A DNA stretch of 64,000 nt, from contig NZ_JAUSZH010000001.1 in the NCBI RefSeq assembly GCF_030817355.1, positions 4,873,501 through 4,937,500 of the forward strand, given 5' to 3'. This DNA is from Streptomyces sp. V1I1 (GTDB taxonomy: Bacteria; Actinomycetota; Actinomycetes; Streptomycetales; Streptomycetaceae). Below the pieces are notes generated by a model. That model was not told where the DNA came from, made no database searches, and worked only from the letters and a program-made list of their open reading frames with translations. Positions 16,500-27,180 of this stretch are shown here, piece after piece; the first letter of the stretch is position 1, and each line of letters begins with the position of its first letter. The translations under genes and the position numbers were made by a program.

Positions 16500-16699
16500 G
16501 GCTTCGATGCCCGCTGGGCGGCGCGCGTCGAACGCGAGGTGAAGGTCGGCCGGGCCGGGCTGACGGCTGCCGGGTGTATCGCAACTTCCGGCGAATCGTC
16601 GGTCGAATCAGTGGCCCAGGCCAGGGAGACTGCCTAACATCGATCACCGCAGGGTCTTGTGCATCGTCGCACAATCACGCCGCACGCCGGGAGGCTCCT

Positions 16700-17350
16700 T
16701 TGCACCGCCGCCGTCGCACCGCGCTCACCGTCTCAGCCGCGCTGCTCGTCGCCGCGCCCCTCCTCGCCGCCTGCGGCAGTGAGGCTCACCCAGGGGCCGC
16801 CGCCGTCGTCGGTGGGGAGCGGATCGAGGTGTCCACCGTCCAGGCGAAGGTGAAGGACGTGCGTGCCGCCCAGCAGCGCTCCCCCCAGTCCGCCCAGCTC
16901 ATCAAGGACAGCGGGCAGCTCAGCCGCGCCAAGCTCTACGACCTGATCGTCGAGCGGGTCGTCCAGCGCGCCGCCGACGACGCCGGGGTCGAGGTCAGCC
17001 GCAAGGAGATCCAGGACGGGCGGGCCGCCCTCGTGCAGCAGTCCGGTGGCGAGGAGCAGCTCGCGGCCATGTATCTGCAGCAGCGCGGCGTGGCCCCCGA
17101 CCAGCTGGGCGACGTCGTACGCCGCGACATCCTGGTCAGCAAGCTCGCCGAAGCCCTCGGCGCGACCAACACCCCCGAGGGCCAGCAGAAGCTGAACCAG
17201 GCATTCACCACCGCCGCCAAGGCGCTGGACATCGACGTCAACCCCCGCTTCGGCACCTGGGACGACCGGAAACTCGAGCTCGGCAACTACAAGGCCCCGT
17301 GGATCACCCAGGTCAGCAAGGAGCCGGAGCCCGTCGAGGCGGGTGCGTAA
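16700..17350 (+). CDS. SurA N-terminal-domain lipoprotein
   Basis: Encodes 216 residues from a TTG start with GGGAGG 5 nt upstream; the longer frame from 16574 has no ribosome site and no signal peptide. The leader is RRRRTALTVSAALLVAAP with lipobox LLAAC, so the protein is a lipid-anchored extracytoplasmic protein. The mature part is helical (VSTVQAKVKDVRAAQQ, YDLIVERVVQRAADDAGVEVSRKEI) like the N-terminal chaperone domain of SurA/PrsA. No parvulin PPIase domain follows. Probably assists folding of secreted proteins. It lies 23 nt before mazG, but mazG appears to have its own -10 box. Confidence 0.88.
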   Translation: MHRRRRTALTVSAALLVAAPLLAACGSEAHPGAAAVVGGERIEVSTVQAKVKDVRAAQQRSPQSAQLIKDSGQLSRAKLYDLIVERVVQRAADDAGVEVSRKEIQDGRAALVQQSGGEEQLAAMYLQQRGVAPDQLGDVVRRDILVSKLAEALGATNTPEGQQKLNQAFTTAAKALDIDVNPRFGTWDDRKLELGNYKAPWITQVSKEPEPVEAGA

Positions 17351-17360
17351 CGGCGCGAGG

Positions 17361-17366
17361 TAGGTT
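17361..17366 (+). promoter_or_regulatory. -10 box of leaderless mazG transcript
   Basis: TAGGTT ends 6 nt before the mazG GTG, the spacing expected if transcription begins at the start codon. The sequence between shows no proper Shine-Dalgarno spacing. Confidence 0.5.
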
Positions 17367-17372
17367 CGAGGG

Positions 17373-18356
17373 GTGACCACAGAAGCACCAGTCGCCCCCG
17401 GCCGAATCGTTCTGCTCACCGCAAGCCACCGCGTCGCGCCCGGGCTGCTGTCCTGGCCCGCGTGGCAGACGCTGCACGCCGCCGACCGGGTGCTCTGCGC
17501 CGACGGGGCCCACCCCCAGCTGCCGTATCTCCGCGAGGCCGGTGTCGCCGTGGAGATAACGGCCGTCACCGCGCAGGAGCTGGTCGACGCCTGCGCCGGG
17601 GGGCGCACCGTCGTGGTCGTCCCCTCCGGCGAGGGCGATACGGCCCTGACCGACGGGCTCGCCCGGCTCGCCGGGTCCGGGCGGGTGCAGATGCCGGACC
17701 TGGAGCTGCTCCCCGGCTCGTACGACCTGCCCGGCGCCCGTCTCCTCGACCTCGTCCAGGTCATGGACCGGATCCGCGCCGAGTGCCCCTGGTCGTCGAC
17801 CCAGACCCACAAGGGCCTCGCCAAATACGGCATCGAGGAGGCGTACGAACTCGTCGAGGCGATCGAGGACGGCGACCGCGACGAGCTGCGCGAGGAGCTC
17901 GGCGACGTACTCCTGCAGGTCATCTTCCACGCGCGCATCGCGCAGGAAGGCCGCGATGAGGACGGGGCCGAGGCGTTCTCCATCGACGACGTCGCCGGGA
18001 CGATCGTCGAGAAGCTCATCCACCGCCACCCGCACGTCTTCGGCGACGAGCACGCCGAGACGCCGGAGGACGTGAAGGAGCACTGGCTCCGCACGAAGGC
18101 GATCGAGAAGCAGCGCGACTCCGTGACGGACGGCGTGCCGCTGGGCCAGCCCGGCCTCGCCCTCGCCGCGAAACTCGCGGGCCGGGTCCGTACCGCCGGC
18201 CTCGACGTCCCGCTCCCCGCCGGCCCGGGCACCGGCTACGAACTGCTCGCCCTGGCCGTCCGGGCGGAGGAGTCCGGCACCGACCCCGAGGCCGCCCTGC
18301 GCGCAGCGGCCCGCGCCTACCGGGACGCGATCCGCGCCGCCGAGGGGCAGGAGTGA
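17373..18356 (+). CDS. mazG: Nucleoside triphosphate pyrophosphohydrolase MazG
   Basis: Encodes 327 residues. The N-terminal 110 residues are an actinobacterial extension with a weak tetrapyrrole-methylase-like pattern (VPSGEGDTALTDGLARL). The MazG domain (about 120-235) has CPWSSTQTHKGL, then the metal-binding EEAYELVEAI, EELGDVLLQVIFHARI and the downstream HRHPHVFGD and KAIEKQ motifs. MazG hydrolyses (d)NTPs to monophosphates as house-cleaning and in some bacteria lowers ppGpp. The stop overlaps the P450 GTG start by 4 nt. Confidence 0.95.
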   Translation: MTTEAPVAPGRIVLLTASHRVAPGLLSWPAWQTLHAADRVLCADGAHPQLPYLREAGVAVEITAVTAQELVDACAGGRTVVVVPSGEGDTALTDGLARLAGSGRVQMPDLELLPGSYDLPGARLLDLVQVMDRIRAECPWSSTQTHKGLAKYGIEEAYELVEAIEDGDRDELREELGDVLLQVIFHARIAQEGRDEDGAEAFSIDDVAGTIVEKLIHRHPHVFGDEHAETPEDVKEHWLRTKAIEKQRDSVTDGVPLGQPGLALAAKLAGRVRTAGLDVPLPAGPGTGYELLALAVRAEESGTDPEAALRAAARAYRDAIRAAEGQE

Positions 18357-19588
18357 GCGCTCAGCCCGAGCTGTTCACCTGGGAGTTCGCCACCGACCCC
18401 TACCCCGCCTATGCGTGGCTCCGGGAAAACTCGCCGGTCCACCGGACCACCCTCCCCAGCGGGGTCGAGGCATGGCTGGTGACGCGGTACACCGATGCCA
18501 AGCAGGCCCTCGCCGACCAGCGGCTCAGCAAGAATCCCGCGCATCACGACGAGCCCGCCCACGCCAAGGGGAAGACGGGGATCCCCGGCGAGCGCAAGGC
18601 CGAGCTGATGACCCATCTGCTGAACATCGACCCGCCGGACCACACCCGGCTGCGGCGGCTGGTGTCGAAGGCGTTCACCCCGCGCCGGGTCGCCGAATTC
18701 GCCCCGCGCGTACAGGAGTTGACGGACCGGCTCATTGATGGGTTCGTGGAGAAGGGGGAGGCGGACCTGATTCATGAGTTCGCGTTCCCGCTCCCCATCT
18801 ATGCCATCTGCGACTTGCTCGGCGTCCCGCGCGAGGACCAGGACGACTTCCGCGACTGGGCCGGGATGATGATCCGCCACGGCGGCGGGCCGCGCGGCGG
18901 CGTCGCCCGTTCTGTGAAGAAGATGCGGGGCTATCTCGCGGAGCTGATCCACCGAAAGCGGGAGGAGCCCGGGGACGACCTGATCTCGGGGCTGATCCGG
19001 GCCAGCGACCACGGCGAGCACCTCACCGAGAACGAGGCCGCTGCCATGGCCTTCATCCTTCTCTTCGCGGGTTTTGAAACTACCGTGAACTTGATCGGCA
19101 ATGGGGTATATGCCCTGCTTCGCCATCCGGAACAGCGGGAGCGGCTCCAGACGTCCCTCGCCGCCGGTGAGACCGAGCTGCTGGCCGCCGGTGTCGAAGA
19201 ACTCCTGCGCTACGACGGGCCCGTGGAACTCGCCACCTGGCGGTTCGCCACCGACGCGCTCGTCGTGGGCGGGCAGCGGATCGCGGCGGGCGATCCCGTA
19301 CTCGTCGTACTCGCGGCCGCCGACCGGGACCCGGAGCGGTTCGCCGACCCGGACAGCCTCGATCTGTCCCGGCGCGACAATCAGCATCTCGGGTACGGGC
19401 ACGGCATCCACTACTGCCTCGGCGCGCCCCTCGCGCGTCTTGAGGGGCAGACCGCGCTCGCCACGCTGCTCAGGAGAATGCCGGACTTGCGGCTTGCGGG
19501 CGATCCGGCCGATTTGCGGTGGCGTGGGGGTCTCATTATGCGCGGATTGCGCACCCTGCCGGTTGAGTTCACCGCTCGACAGATCTGA
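18353..19588 (+). CDS. Cytochrome P450, CYP107U-like
   Basis: Encodes 411 residues from a GTG overlapping the mazG stop. The I-helix oxygen motif reads FAGFETTVN, the K-helix E-x-x-R is E-L-L-R, and the heme loop LGYGHGIHYCLG puts the axial cysteine at about residue 355. The first aromatic position of that loop is Leu rather than Phe. No membrane anchor, so a soluble class I enzyme needing ferredoxin. Position beside mazG and the rpf pair matches S. coelicolor CYP107U1, reported to matter for sporulation and antibiotic production; the subfamily call is from context and motif, not alignment. Confidence 0.93.
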   Translation: MSAQPELFTWEFATDPYPAYAWLRENSPVHRTTLPSGVEAWLVTRYTDAKQALADQRLSKNPAHHDEPAHAKGKTGIPGERKAELMTHLLNIDPPDHTRLRRLVSKAFTPRRVAEFAPRVQELTDRLIDGFVEKGEADLIHEFAFPLPIYAICDLLGVPREDQDDFRDWAGMMIRHGGGPRGGVARSVKKMRGYLAELIHRKREEPGDDLISGLIRASDHGEHLTENEAAAMAFILLFAGFETTVNLIGNGVYALLRHPEQRERLQTSLAAGETELLAAGVEELLRYDGPVELATWRFATDALVVGGQRIAAGDPVLVVLAAADRDPERFADPDSLDLSRRDNQHLGYGHGIHYCLGAPLARLEGQTALATLLRRMPDLRLAGDPADLRWRGGLIMRGLRTLPVEFTARQI

Positions 19589-19607
19589 CGCATTGTCAAG
19601 ACTGTGA

Positions 19608-19692
19608 CTTTCACGTGATCTCCGCTGCATCGACTTGTGACTCGCGTTCGAATGCGGCTACGTTCACCGTCGTCTCACCAGTCACGTGAAAG
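19608..19692 (+). promoter_or_regulatory. Long-range inverted repeat covering the rpf ribosome site
   Basis: CTTTCACGTGA at 19608-19618 is repeated exactly in inverse as TCACGTGAAAG at 19682-19692. The right arm contains AAAGG, the apparent Shine-Dalgarno of the ATG at 19701. In RNA the arms could pair over a 63-nt loop and hide the site; in DNA both arms centre on a CACGTG palindrome and could be a paired operator. Confidence 0.45.
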
Positions 19693-19700
19693 GCAACCGC

Positions 19701-20597
19701 ATGCGTTCCGGGAACGGGCGACACCGCCGACCTCGTCAGGCTCCTGCCCTTGTTGTCGCGGCAGGGGTGACGGGATCGGCCATCGCCATCCCCCTTCTCG
19801 GCGCCGGTTCGGCCTCCGCCGCCGACGCCTCCGTGTGGGACCGCGTCGCGGAGTGCGAGAGCGGCGGCATGTGGAGCGCCGACCTCGGCAACGGGCACTA
19901 CGGCGGGCTTCAGTTCTCGCAGGAGACCTGGCAGGACTTCGGCGGTACGGACTACGCGGCCCGCGCCGACCTCGCCAGCCGCTCGCAGCAGATAGCGGTC
20001 GCCGAGAAGGTCCTCGACGCGCAGGGCCCCGCGGCGTGGCCCGGCTGCGCGGAACTCGCCGGCCTGAAGAACGACGGCGCCGCGACCGGCGTCGACCCGG
20101 GCATCGTGCCGTCGCCCGGGCAGAGCGCCCCGGTCGAGTCGCTCATACCCACGAACCCCTCCGCCGAGCCCACCACGGCGGCGTCTGCCGAGCCGACCGC
20201 GGGCCCTGCCGGGTCGGCCGAGCCCGACGAGTCGGCGGGCTCGGACGCGTCGCTCGGCGCCGACAGCGGCAGCGGCAAGCACCGCGGCGAGGCCGCCCCG
20301 GAGCAGACCGAGCCGGGCAATACGGACAATGAGCGCGAAGCGGGCCGCCATGCCTCGCGAGGTGACGGTTCGGCACGCGACAATGCGGGCAACCCGGATG
20401 AGGCGGGCGAGACGGGCAATGCGGACGCCGCGCCCGGTGAGTACACCGTCCGGCCGGGCGACAGTCTGTGGGTCATCGCCGACGAGCAGAAGCTCTCCGG
20501 CGGCTGGACCGCGCTCTATGAGGCGAACCAGCAGACCGTCGGCGCCGACCCCGACCTCATTCTTCCTGGCCAGAGCCTCGATCTGGGCGTGAAGTAG
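19701..20597 (+). CDS. Resuscitation-promoting factor with LysM domain
   Basis: Encodes 298 residues from an ATG with AAAGG 7 nt upstream (an in-frame GTG 15 nt earlier lies over that site). A signal peptide ends at A-S-A near residue 38. The Rpf catalytic domain (about 40-115) has SVWDRVAECESGGMW with the conserved Glu, NGHYGGLQFSQETW and [11 protein letters not shown] long acidic, Ser/Thr/Glu-rich linker (about 125-245) leads to a C-terminal LysM module (YTVRPGDSLWVIADE to GQSLDL). Rpfs cleave peptidoglycan and speed spore germination and outgrowth. A similar protein follows, but this gene has no riboswitch. Confidence 0.93.
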   Translation: MRSGNGRHRRPRQAPALVVAAGVTGSAIAIPLLGAGSASAADASVWDRVAECESGGMWSADLGNGHYGGLQFSQETWQDFGGTDYAARADLASRSQQIAVAEKVLDAQGPAAWPGCAELAGLKNDGAATGVDPGIVPSPGQSAPVESLIPTNPSAEPTTAASAEPTAGPAGSAEPDESAGSDASLGADSGSGKHRGEAAPEQTEPGNTDNEREAGRHASRGDGSARDNAGNPDEAGETGNADAAPGEYTVRPGDSLWVIADEQKLSGGWTALYEANQQTVGADPDLILPGQSLDLGVK

Positions 20598-20766
20598 GGG
20601 TAATTCGCCGCCAGTTCGAGGTCAGTTTCGCGGGCTTATGTCCGAGTCTGTGCAAGTGAGACAAGGGTCTCTTTGTCCCAACTGCCGTGACTTGCCCGGC
20701 GGAACCACTCATTCCGCCCTTCACCTGCGGAAACGGGAGTGACTGGGGCGGCGAGATGGGCGATTT

Positions 20767-20798
20767 CTCCCCGATGTTCACCTTTGAACATCGGGGAG
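20767..20798 (+). terminator. Terminator after first rpf gene
   Basis: Perfect 14-bp stem (CTCCCCGATGTTCA / TGAACATCGGGGAG) with a CCTT loop, 170 nt after the stop and before the riboswitch of the next gene. Confidence 0.8.
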
Positions 20799-20848
20799 AG
20801 GTGTGTTTACGGTCTGACCGCTCGCCACCGCGGGCACCGCTGACCGTC

Positions 20849-21731
<883 letters not shown>

Positions 21732-21798
21732 CCCCGCTCCGCCCGAGTCGGCTGACCCGGTTCCCCCGAGTCGGCCGACCCGGCTCCGCCCGAGCTGA

Positions 21799-23328
<1,530 letters not shown>

Positions 23329-23425
23329 TAAGCACAGCAAGGGCTGACGCTCTCCCTTACGTACGTCCCCGGCCGCGGTCCCGTACCGTGTCCGGGGACG
23401 TAGGTACGTAATGGGGAGGCGGGAC

Positions 23426-23899
23426 ATGGCCGGGCAGGACCGCGATCGGTTCTCCACCGCGACCAGGATTCGGCTGCTCGGCGAGCAGACCGCGGCTCGC
23501 GTCTACCGGTCGCAGAACCGCAGGCAGGCCCGCCGCTCCCGGCTCACCGGCCGCGCGGCCTTTCTGGCCCTGGTGGTCTGCTCGCTGGCCGTCGCGCTCG
23601 CCTATCCGATGCGGCAGTACGTCTCCCAGCGCGCCGACATCGCCGACCAGGAGCGGCGGATGGCGGACGCCGAGGAGCAGGTAGAGCGGCTGAGGGACGA
23701 GAAGGCGCGGCTCCAGGACGACATGTACATCCGGCGCCTCGCCCGCGAGCACCTGCATCTCGTGCTGCCGGGAGAGACCGGCTACATCATGATCAACCCC
23801 GAGGCCGCCGAGAAGCGCCGCACCGAAGAGGGGGCGACCGACCGCCCCTGGTACTCGAACGTCTGGGACGGCGTCGACAACGCCGACCGCACCAAGTAG
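23426..23899 (+). CDS. divIC: Septum formation initiator DivIC/FtsB-like
   Basis: Encodes 157 residues; ATG at 23426 has GGGGAGG 6 nt upstream, better than the ATG at 23411. A basic cytoplasmic part (1-43) precedes one transmembrane helix (about 45-65, AAFLALVVCSLAVALAYPM), then a coiled coil (about 75-105, ADQERRMADAEEQVERLRDE) and the YIRRLAREHLHLVLPGE motif of the DivIC/FtsB family. It acts with FtsL and FtsQ in the divisome; in Streptomyces it supports sporulation septation. Confidence 0.95.
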   Translation: MAGQDRDRFSTATRIRLLGEQTAARVYRSQNRRQARRSRLTGRAAFLALVVCSLAVALAYPMRQYVSQRADIADQERRMADAEEQVERLRDEKARLQDDMYIRRLAREHLHLVLPGETGYIMINPEAAEKRRTEEGATDRPWYSNVWDGVDNADRTK

Positions 23900-23961
23900 C
23901 AGCCGCGGCAAGCAGCAGCCACACAGAAGCACCGCTGGAACCAAGTAGAACCAAGGCAGGC

Positions 23962-24499
23962 ATGGAAACGCCCCCTCCCACCACCGCCCCGACCGAGCCC
24001 ACCGACGCGGACATCGACCGCCGCGTTCAAGAAGCAGCTCGGCCGTCCGCCGCGCGGACTGCGCGCCATCGCGCACCGCTGCCCGTGCGGTCAGCCCGAC
24101 GTCGTCGAGACCGCGCCGCGGCTTCCCGACGGCACCCCCTTCCCGACGCTGTACTACCTGACCTGCCCGCGGGCCGCCTCGGCGATCGGCACGCTGGAGG
24201 CCAACGGCGTGATGAGGGAGATGAACGAGCGCCTCGCGACCGACCCTGAGCTGGCCGCCAAGTACCGCGCCGCCCACGAGGACTACATCGCACGCCGTGA
24301 CGCCATCGAGGTGCTGGAGGGCTTCCCGAGCGCGGGCGGCATGCCGGACCGGGTGAAGTGCCTGCACGTCCTGGTCGGCCACTCGCTCGCGGCGGGACCC
24401 GGCGTCAATCCGCTGGGCGACGAGGCGATCGCGATGCTGCCCGAGTGGTGGCGCAAGGGCCCGTGCGTCACGCCGTTCGAAGAAGGGGACGAGAAGTGA
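23962..24499 (+). pseudogene. DUF501 gene split by a one-base frameshift
   Basis: The ATG at 23962 begins METPPPTTAPTEPTDADID in one frame. From 24020 the family sequence continues one base out of phase: AAFKKQLGRPPRGL, AHRCPCGQPDVVETAPRLP, FPTLYYLTCPRAASA, then NGVMREMNERLA and VKCLHVLVGHSLA to the stop at 24499. Removing one C at about 24019 restores a continuous DUF501 protein of about 178 residues. The second frame has no usable start close by. Either a real null mutation or a sequencing error. The stop overlaps the ppx GTG, so translation of ppx may depend on it. Function of DUF501 is unknown; it is near-universal between divIC and ppx in actinobacteria. Confidence 0.85.
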
Positions 24500-25410
24500 C
24501 CCGGGTCGCCGCCATCGACTGCGGTACGAACTCCATCCGGCTGCTTGTCGCCGACGCGGACCCGGCCACCGGTGAGTTGGCCGATCTCGACCGGCGGATG
24601 ACGATTGTCCGGCTCGGCCAGGGCGTGGACCGGACCGGGCGCCTCGCACCCGAGGCGCTGGAGCGGACCTTCGCGGCCTGCCGCGAGTACGCCGCAGTGA
24701 TCAAGAAGCACGGCGCGGAGAAGATCCGCTTCGTGGCCACCTCCGCCTCGCGCGACGCGTCCAACCGGGACGACTTCGTCCGCGGAGTGCTCGACATCCT
24801 GGGCGTCGAACCCGAGGTGATCACCGGGGACGAGGAGGCGGAGTTCTCCTTCACCGGCGCCACGAGGGAGCTGCCGGGCCATGAGGAGCGCCTGGTGGTG
24901 GACATCGGCGGCGGCTCGACCGAGTTCGTCGTCGGCCATGAGGAGGTCGAGGCCGCGCGGTCCGTGGACATCGGCTGCGTACGGCTGACCGAGCGGCACA
25001 TCCGGCACGACCCGCCGACGCCCGCTGAGGTCGCCGCGATTCGCGCCGACATCGAGGCCGCGCTCGACCTCGCCGAGGAGACCGTCCCGATCCGCGAGGC
25101 GCAGACCCTGGTCGGCCTCGCCGGGTCGGTGACGACGGTGGCGGCGATCGCGCTCGGTCTCGACGAGTACGACCCGACGAGGATCCACCACTCGCGGATC
25201 CCGTACACCCGGGTCAAGGCGATCAGCGACGCGCTGCTGAAGGCCGACCACGAGCAGCGAGCCGCACACCCGGCGATGCACCCGGGGCGGGTTGACGTCA
25301 TCGGGGCCGGGGCGCTCGTACTGCTCGCGATCATGGAGCGGATCGGGGTGCCGGAGGTGGTCGTGAGCGAGCACGACATCCTGGACGGGATCGCCTGGTC
25401 GATCGCTTAG
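24496..25410 (+). CDS. ppx: Ppx/GppA-family exopolyphosphatase
   Basis: Encodes 304 residues from a GTG overlapping the DUF501 stop (GTGA). The ASKHA phosphate loops are clear: AAIDCGTNSIRLLVAD at the start, FVATSASRDASN, VVDIGGGSTEFVVG and GLAGSVTTVAA, ending with the EVVVSEHDILDGI motif. It is the short actinobacterial form without the HD domain. It would degrade polyphosphate or hydrolyse pppGpp to ppGpp. Expression could be reduced if the upstream frameshift is real and coupling matters. Confidence 0.93.
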   Translation: MTRVAAIDCGTNSIRLLVADADPATGELADLDRRMTIVRLGQGVDRTGRLAPEALERTFAACREYAAVIKKHGAEKIRFVATSASRDASNRDDFVRGVLDILGVEPEVITGDEEAEFSFTGATRELPGHEERLVVDIGGGSTEFVVGHEEVEAARSVDIGCVRLTERHIRHDPPTPAEVAAIRADIEAALDLAEETVPIREAQTLVGLAGSVTTVAAIALGLDEYDPTRIHHSRIPYTRVKAISDALLKADHEQRAAHPAMHPGRVDVIGAGALVLLAIMERIGVPEVVVSEHDILDGIAWSIA

Positions 25411-25454
25411 AAGCGGCCTCTGAAACACCCTCTGAATCAGCCTCGGAACGAACT

Positions 25455-25472
25455 TCGTGAAGTTCTTCACAA
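25455..25472. promoter_or_regulatory. Rex operator-like palindrome, distal
   Basis: TCGTGAA-GTTC-TTCACAA matches the redox-sensor Rex consensus TTGTGAA-N4-TTCACAA at 13 of 14 positions. It lies 45 nt after the ppx stop and 309 nt before ndh. Confidence 0.55.
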
Positions 25473-25497
25473 GGAAAAGGCCCCTGAGGGGTGCTGT

Positions 25498-25517
25498 GGG
25501 GGGCCGAAAGGCCCCTC
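25498..25517 (+). terminator. Terminator after ppx
   Basis: GGGGCC-GAAA-GGCCCC stem extended by a G-T and a G-C pair, 90 nt after the ppx stop. Confidence 0.65.
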
Positions 25518-25728
25518 CGGCCCGTTCGCCCCGCCCCGCTGGGTGTGTTCGGGGCGGCGCGGGGCGCGTTACGGAGGTGTGAAGCGGGCCGCTGGTTCAC
25601 CTACGGGAGGTCCCTTAGGGTCCAGCTCACGAGGGGTGAACAACGTTTCCCCTTATACCGTGGTTCCCCCGCCGCGCCATGACCTCGGTCACGTGGGCCG
25701 CGCAGTGTAGCAGAGGTGGGTCGACAGC

Positions 25729-25746
25729 TTGTGAAGGGGCTCACGA
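25729..25746. promoter_or_regulatory. Rex operator-like palindrome, proximal to ndh
   Basis: TTGTGAA-GGGG-CTCACGA matches the Rex consensus TTGTGAA-N4-TTCACAA at 12 of 14 positions, with a perfect left half. It ends 34 nt before the ndh ATG, a good place for repression. ndh genes are known Rex targets in several Gram-positives. Confidence 0.55.
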
Positions 25747-25747
25747 G

Positions 25748-25767
25748 CACCCCCCCTGAGGGGGGTG
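25748..25767 (+). promoter_or_regulatory. Hairpin hiding the ndh ribosome site
   Basis: CACCCCCC at 25748-25755 pairs perfectly with GGGGGGTG at 25760-25767 around a CTGA loop. The right arm is the only purine-rich ribosome-binding stretch before the ndh ATG, so the stem could block translation. Confidence 0.5.
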
Positions 25768-25780
25768 GATACTCGATGGC

Positions 25781-27166
25781 ATGAGCACCACGGAGCGTCC
25801 CAGGATCCTCGTTGTAGGCGGTGGGTACGTAGGCCTGTACGCAGCTCGTCGCATTCTGAAGAAGATGCGCTACGGCGAGGCGACCGTCACGGTCGTCGAC
25901 CCGCGCTCGTACATGACGTACCAGCCCTTCCTCCCCGAAGCTGCCGCCGGCAGCATCTCGCCTCGGCATGTCGTCGTCCCGCTGCGACGCGTGCTGCCCA
26001 AGGCTGAGGTGCTCACCGGCCGGGTCACCACCATCGATCAGGACCGCAAGGTCGCCACGATCTCGCCGCTGGTCGGCGAGGCGTACGAGCTGCCCTTCGA
26101 CTACCTGGTCGTCGCGCTCGGCGCGGTCTCCCGCACCTTCCCGATCCCCGGCCTCGCCGAGCAGGGCATCGGTATGAAGGGCATCGAAGAGGCCATCGGC
26201 CTGCGCAACCACGTACTCGAGCAGCTCGACAAGGCCGACTCGACGACCGACGAGAACGTCCGCCGCAAGGCACTGACCTTCGTCTTCGTGGGCGGCGGCT
26301 TCGCCGGCGCGGAGACCATCGGCGAGGTGGAGGACCTGGCGCGCGACGCGGCCAAGTACTACACCAGCGTCAAGCGCGAGGACATGCGCTTCATCCTGGT
26401 CGACGCGGCCGACAAGATCCTTCCCGAGGTGGGCCCGAAGCTGGGCAAGTACGGCAAGGAGCACCTCGAGGGCCGCGGCATCGAGATCTACCTGTCGACC
26501 TCGATGGACTCCTGCGTGGACGGCCACGTGGTGCTGAAGAACGGCCTCGAGGTCGACTCCAACACCATCGTGTGGACGGCCGGCGTGAAGCCGAACCCGG
26601 CGCTGGCGCGCTACGGCCTGCCGCTCGGCCCGCGCGGCCATGTGGACTGCACCGACAAGCTCCAGGTCAAGGGCACCGACTACATCTGGGCCGCGGGCGA
26701 CAACGCGCAGGTCCCGGACATGGCGGCCCGCAAGGCCGGCGTCGAGAACGCCTGGTGCCCGCCGAACGCCCAGCACGCGCTGCGTCAGGCGCGGGTCCTC
26801 GGCGACAACGTCATCTCCGGCATGCGGGGCTTCCCGCAGAAGGAGTACAGCCACGCCAACAAGGGTGCGGTGGCCGGTCTCGGCCTGCACAAGGGCGTCG
26901 CGATGATCGTCATGGGCAAGATGAAGATCAAGCTCAAGGGCCGTCTGGCGTGGTACATGCACCGTGGCTACCACGGCCTGGCGATGCCGACGTGGAACCG
27001 TAAGATCCGGGTCTTCGCGGACTGGACGCTGGCGATGTTCCTCAAGCGCGAGGTGGTCTCGCTGGGCGCGATCGAGACGCCGCGCGAGGAGTTCTACGAG
27101 GCGGCCAAGCCGGCTCCGGCTCCGGCGGCGGCAGCGCCGGCCCCGGAGAAGGCGAAGGCCTCCTAG
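25781..27166 (+). CDS. ndh: Type II NADH dehydrogenase (NDH-2)
   Basis: Encodes 461 residues. The FAD loop is ILVVGGGYVGLYAARRI (about 10-26), followed by DPRSYMTYQPFLPEAAAG typical of NDH-2. The NADH loop is FVFVGGGFAGAETIGEVED (about 166-184), and AAGDNAQVPD binds FAD near 307. A C-terminal amphipathic stretch and an Ala/Pro tail (AAPAPEKAKAS) suit peripheral membrane binding. It oxidises NADH and reduces menaquinone without pumping protons. Two Rex-like operators and an RBS hairpin upstream suggest redox control. A two-codon frame (ATG GCA TGA) overlaps its start. Confidence 0.95.
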   Translation: MSTTERPRILVVGGGYVGLYAARRILKKMRYGEATVTVVDPRSYMTYQPFLPEAAAGSISPRHVVVPLRRVLPKAEVLTGRVTTIDQDRKVATISPLVGEAYELPFDYLVVALGAVSRTFPIPGLAEQGIGMKGIEEAIGLRNHVLEQLDKADSTTDENVRRKALTFVFVGGGFAGAETIGEVEDLARDAAKYYTSVKREDMRFILVDAADKILPEVGPKLGKYGKEHLEGRGIEIYLSTSMDSCVDGHVVLKNGLEVDSNTIVWTAGVKPNPALARYGLPLGPRGHVDCTDKLQVKGTDYIWAAGDNAQVPDMAARKAGVENAWCPPNAQHALRQARVLGDNVISGMRGFPQKEYSHANKGAVAGLGLHKGVAMIVMGKMKIKLKGRLAWYMHRGYHGLAMPTWNRKIRVFADWTLAMFLKREVVSLGAIETPREEFYEAAKPAPAPAAAAPAPEKAKAS

Positions 27167-27180
27167 CTCCAGGCAAGCCC

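Noticed and set aside
12128..16560. Integrative element or prophage
   Set aside because: No integrase, excisionase, att repeats or phage genes; the only repeat is the internal gtrA fragment.
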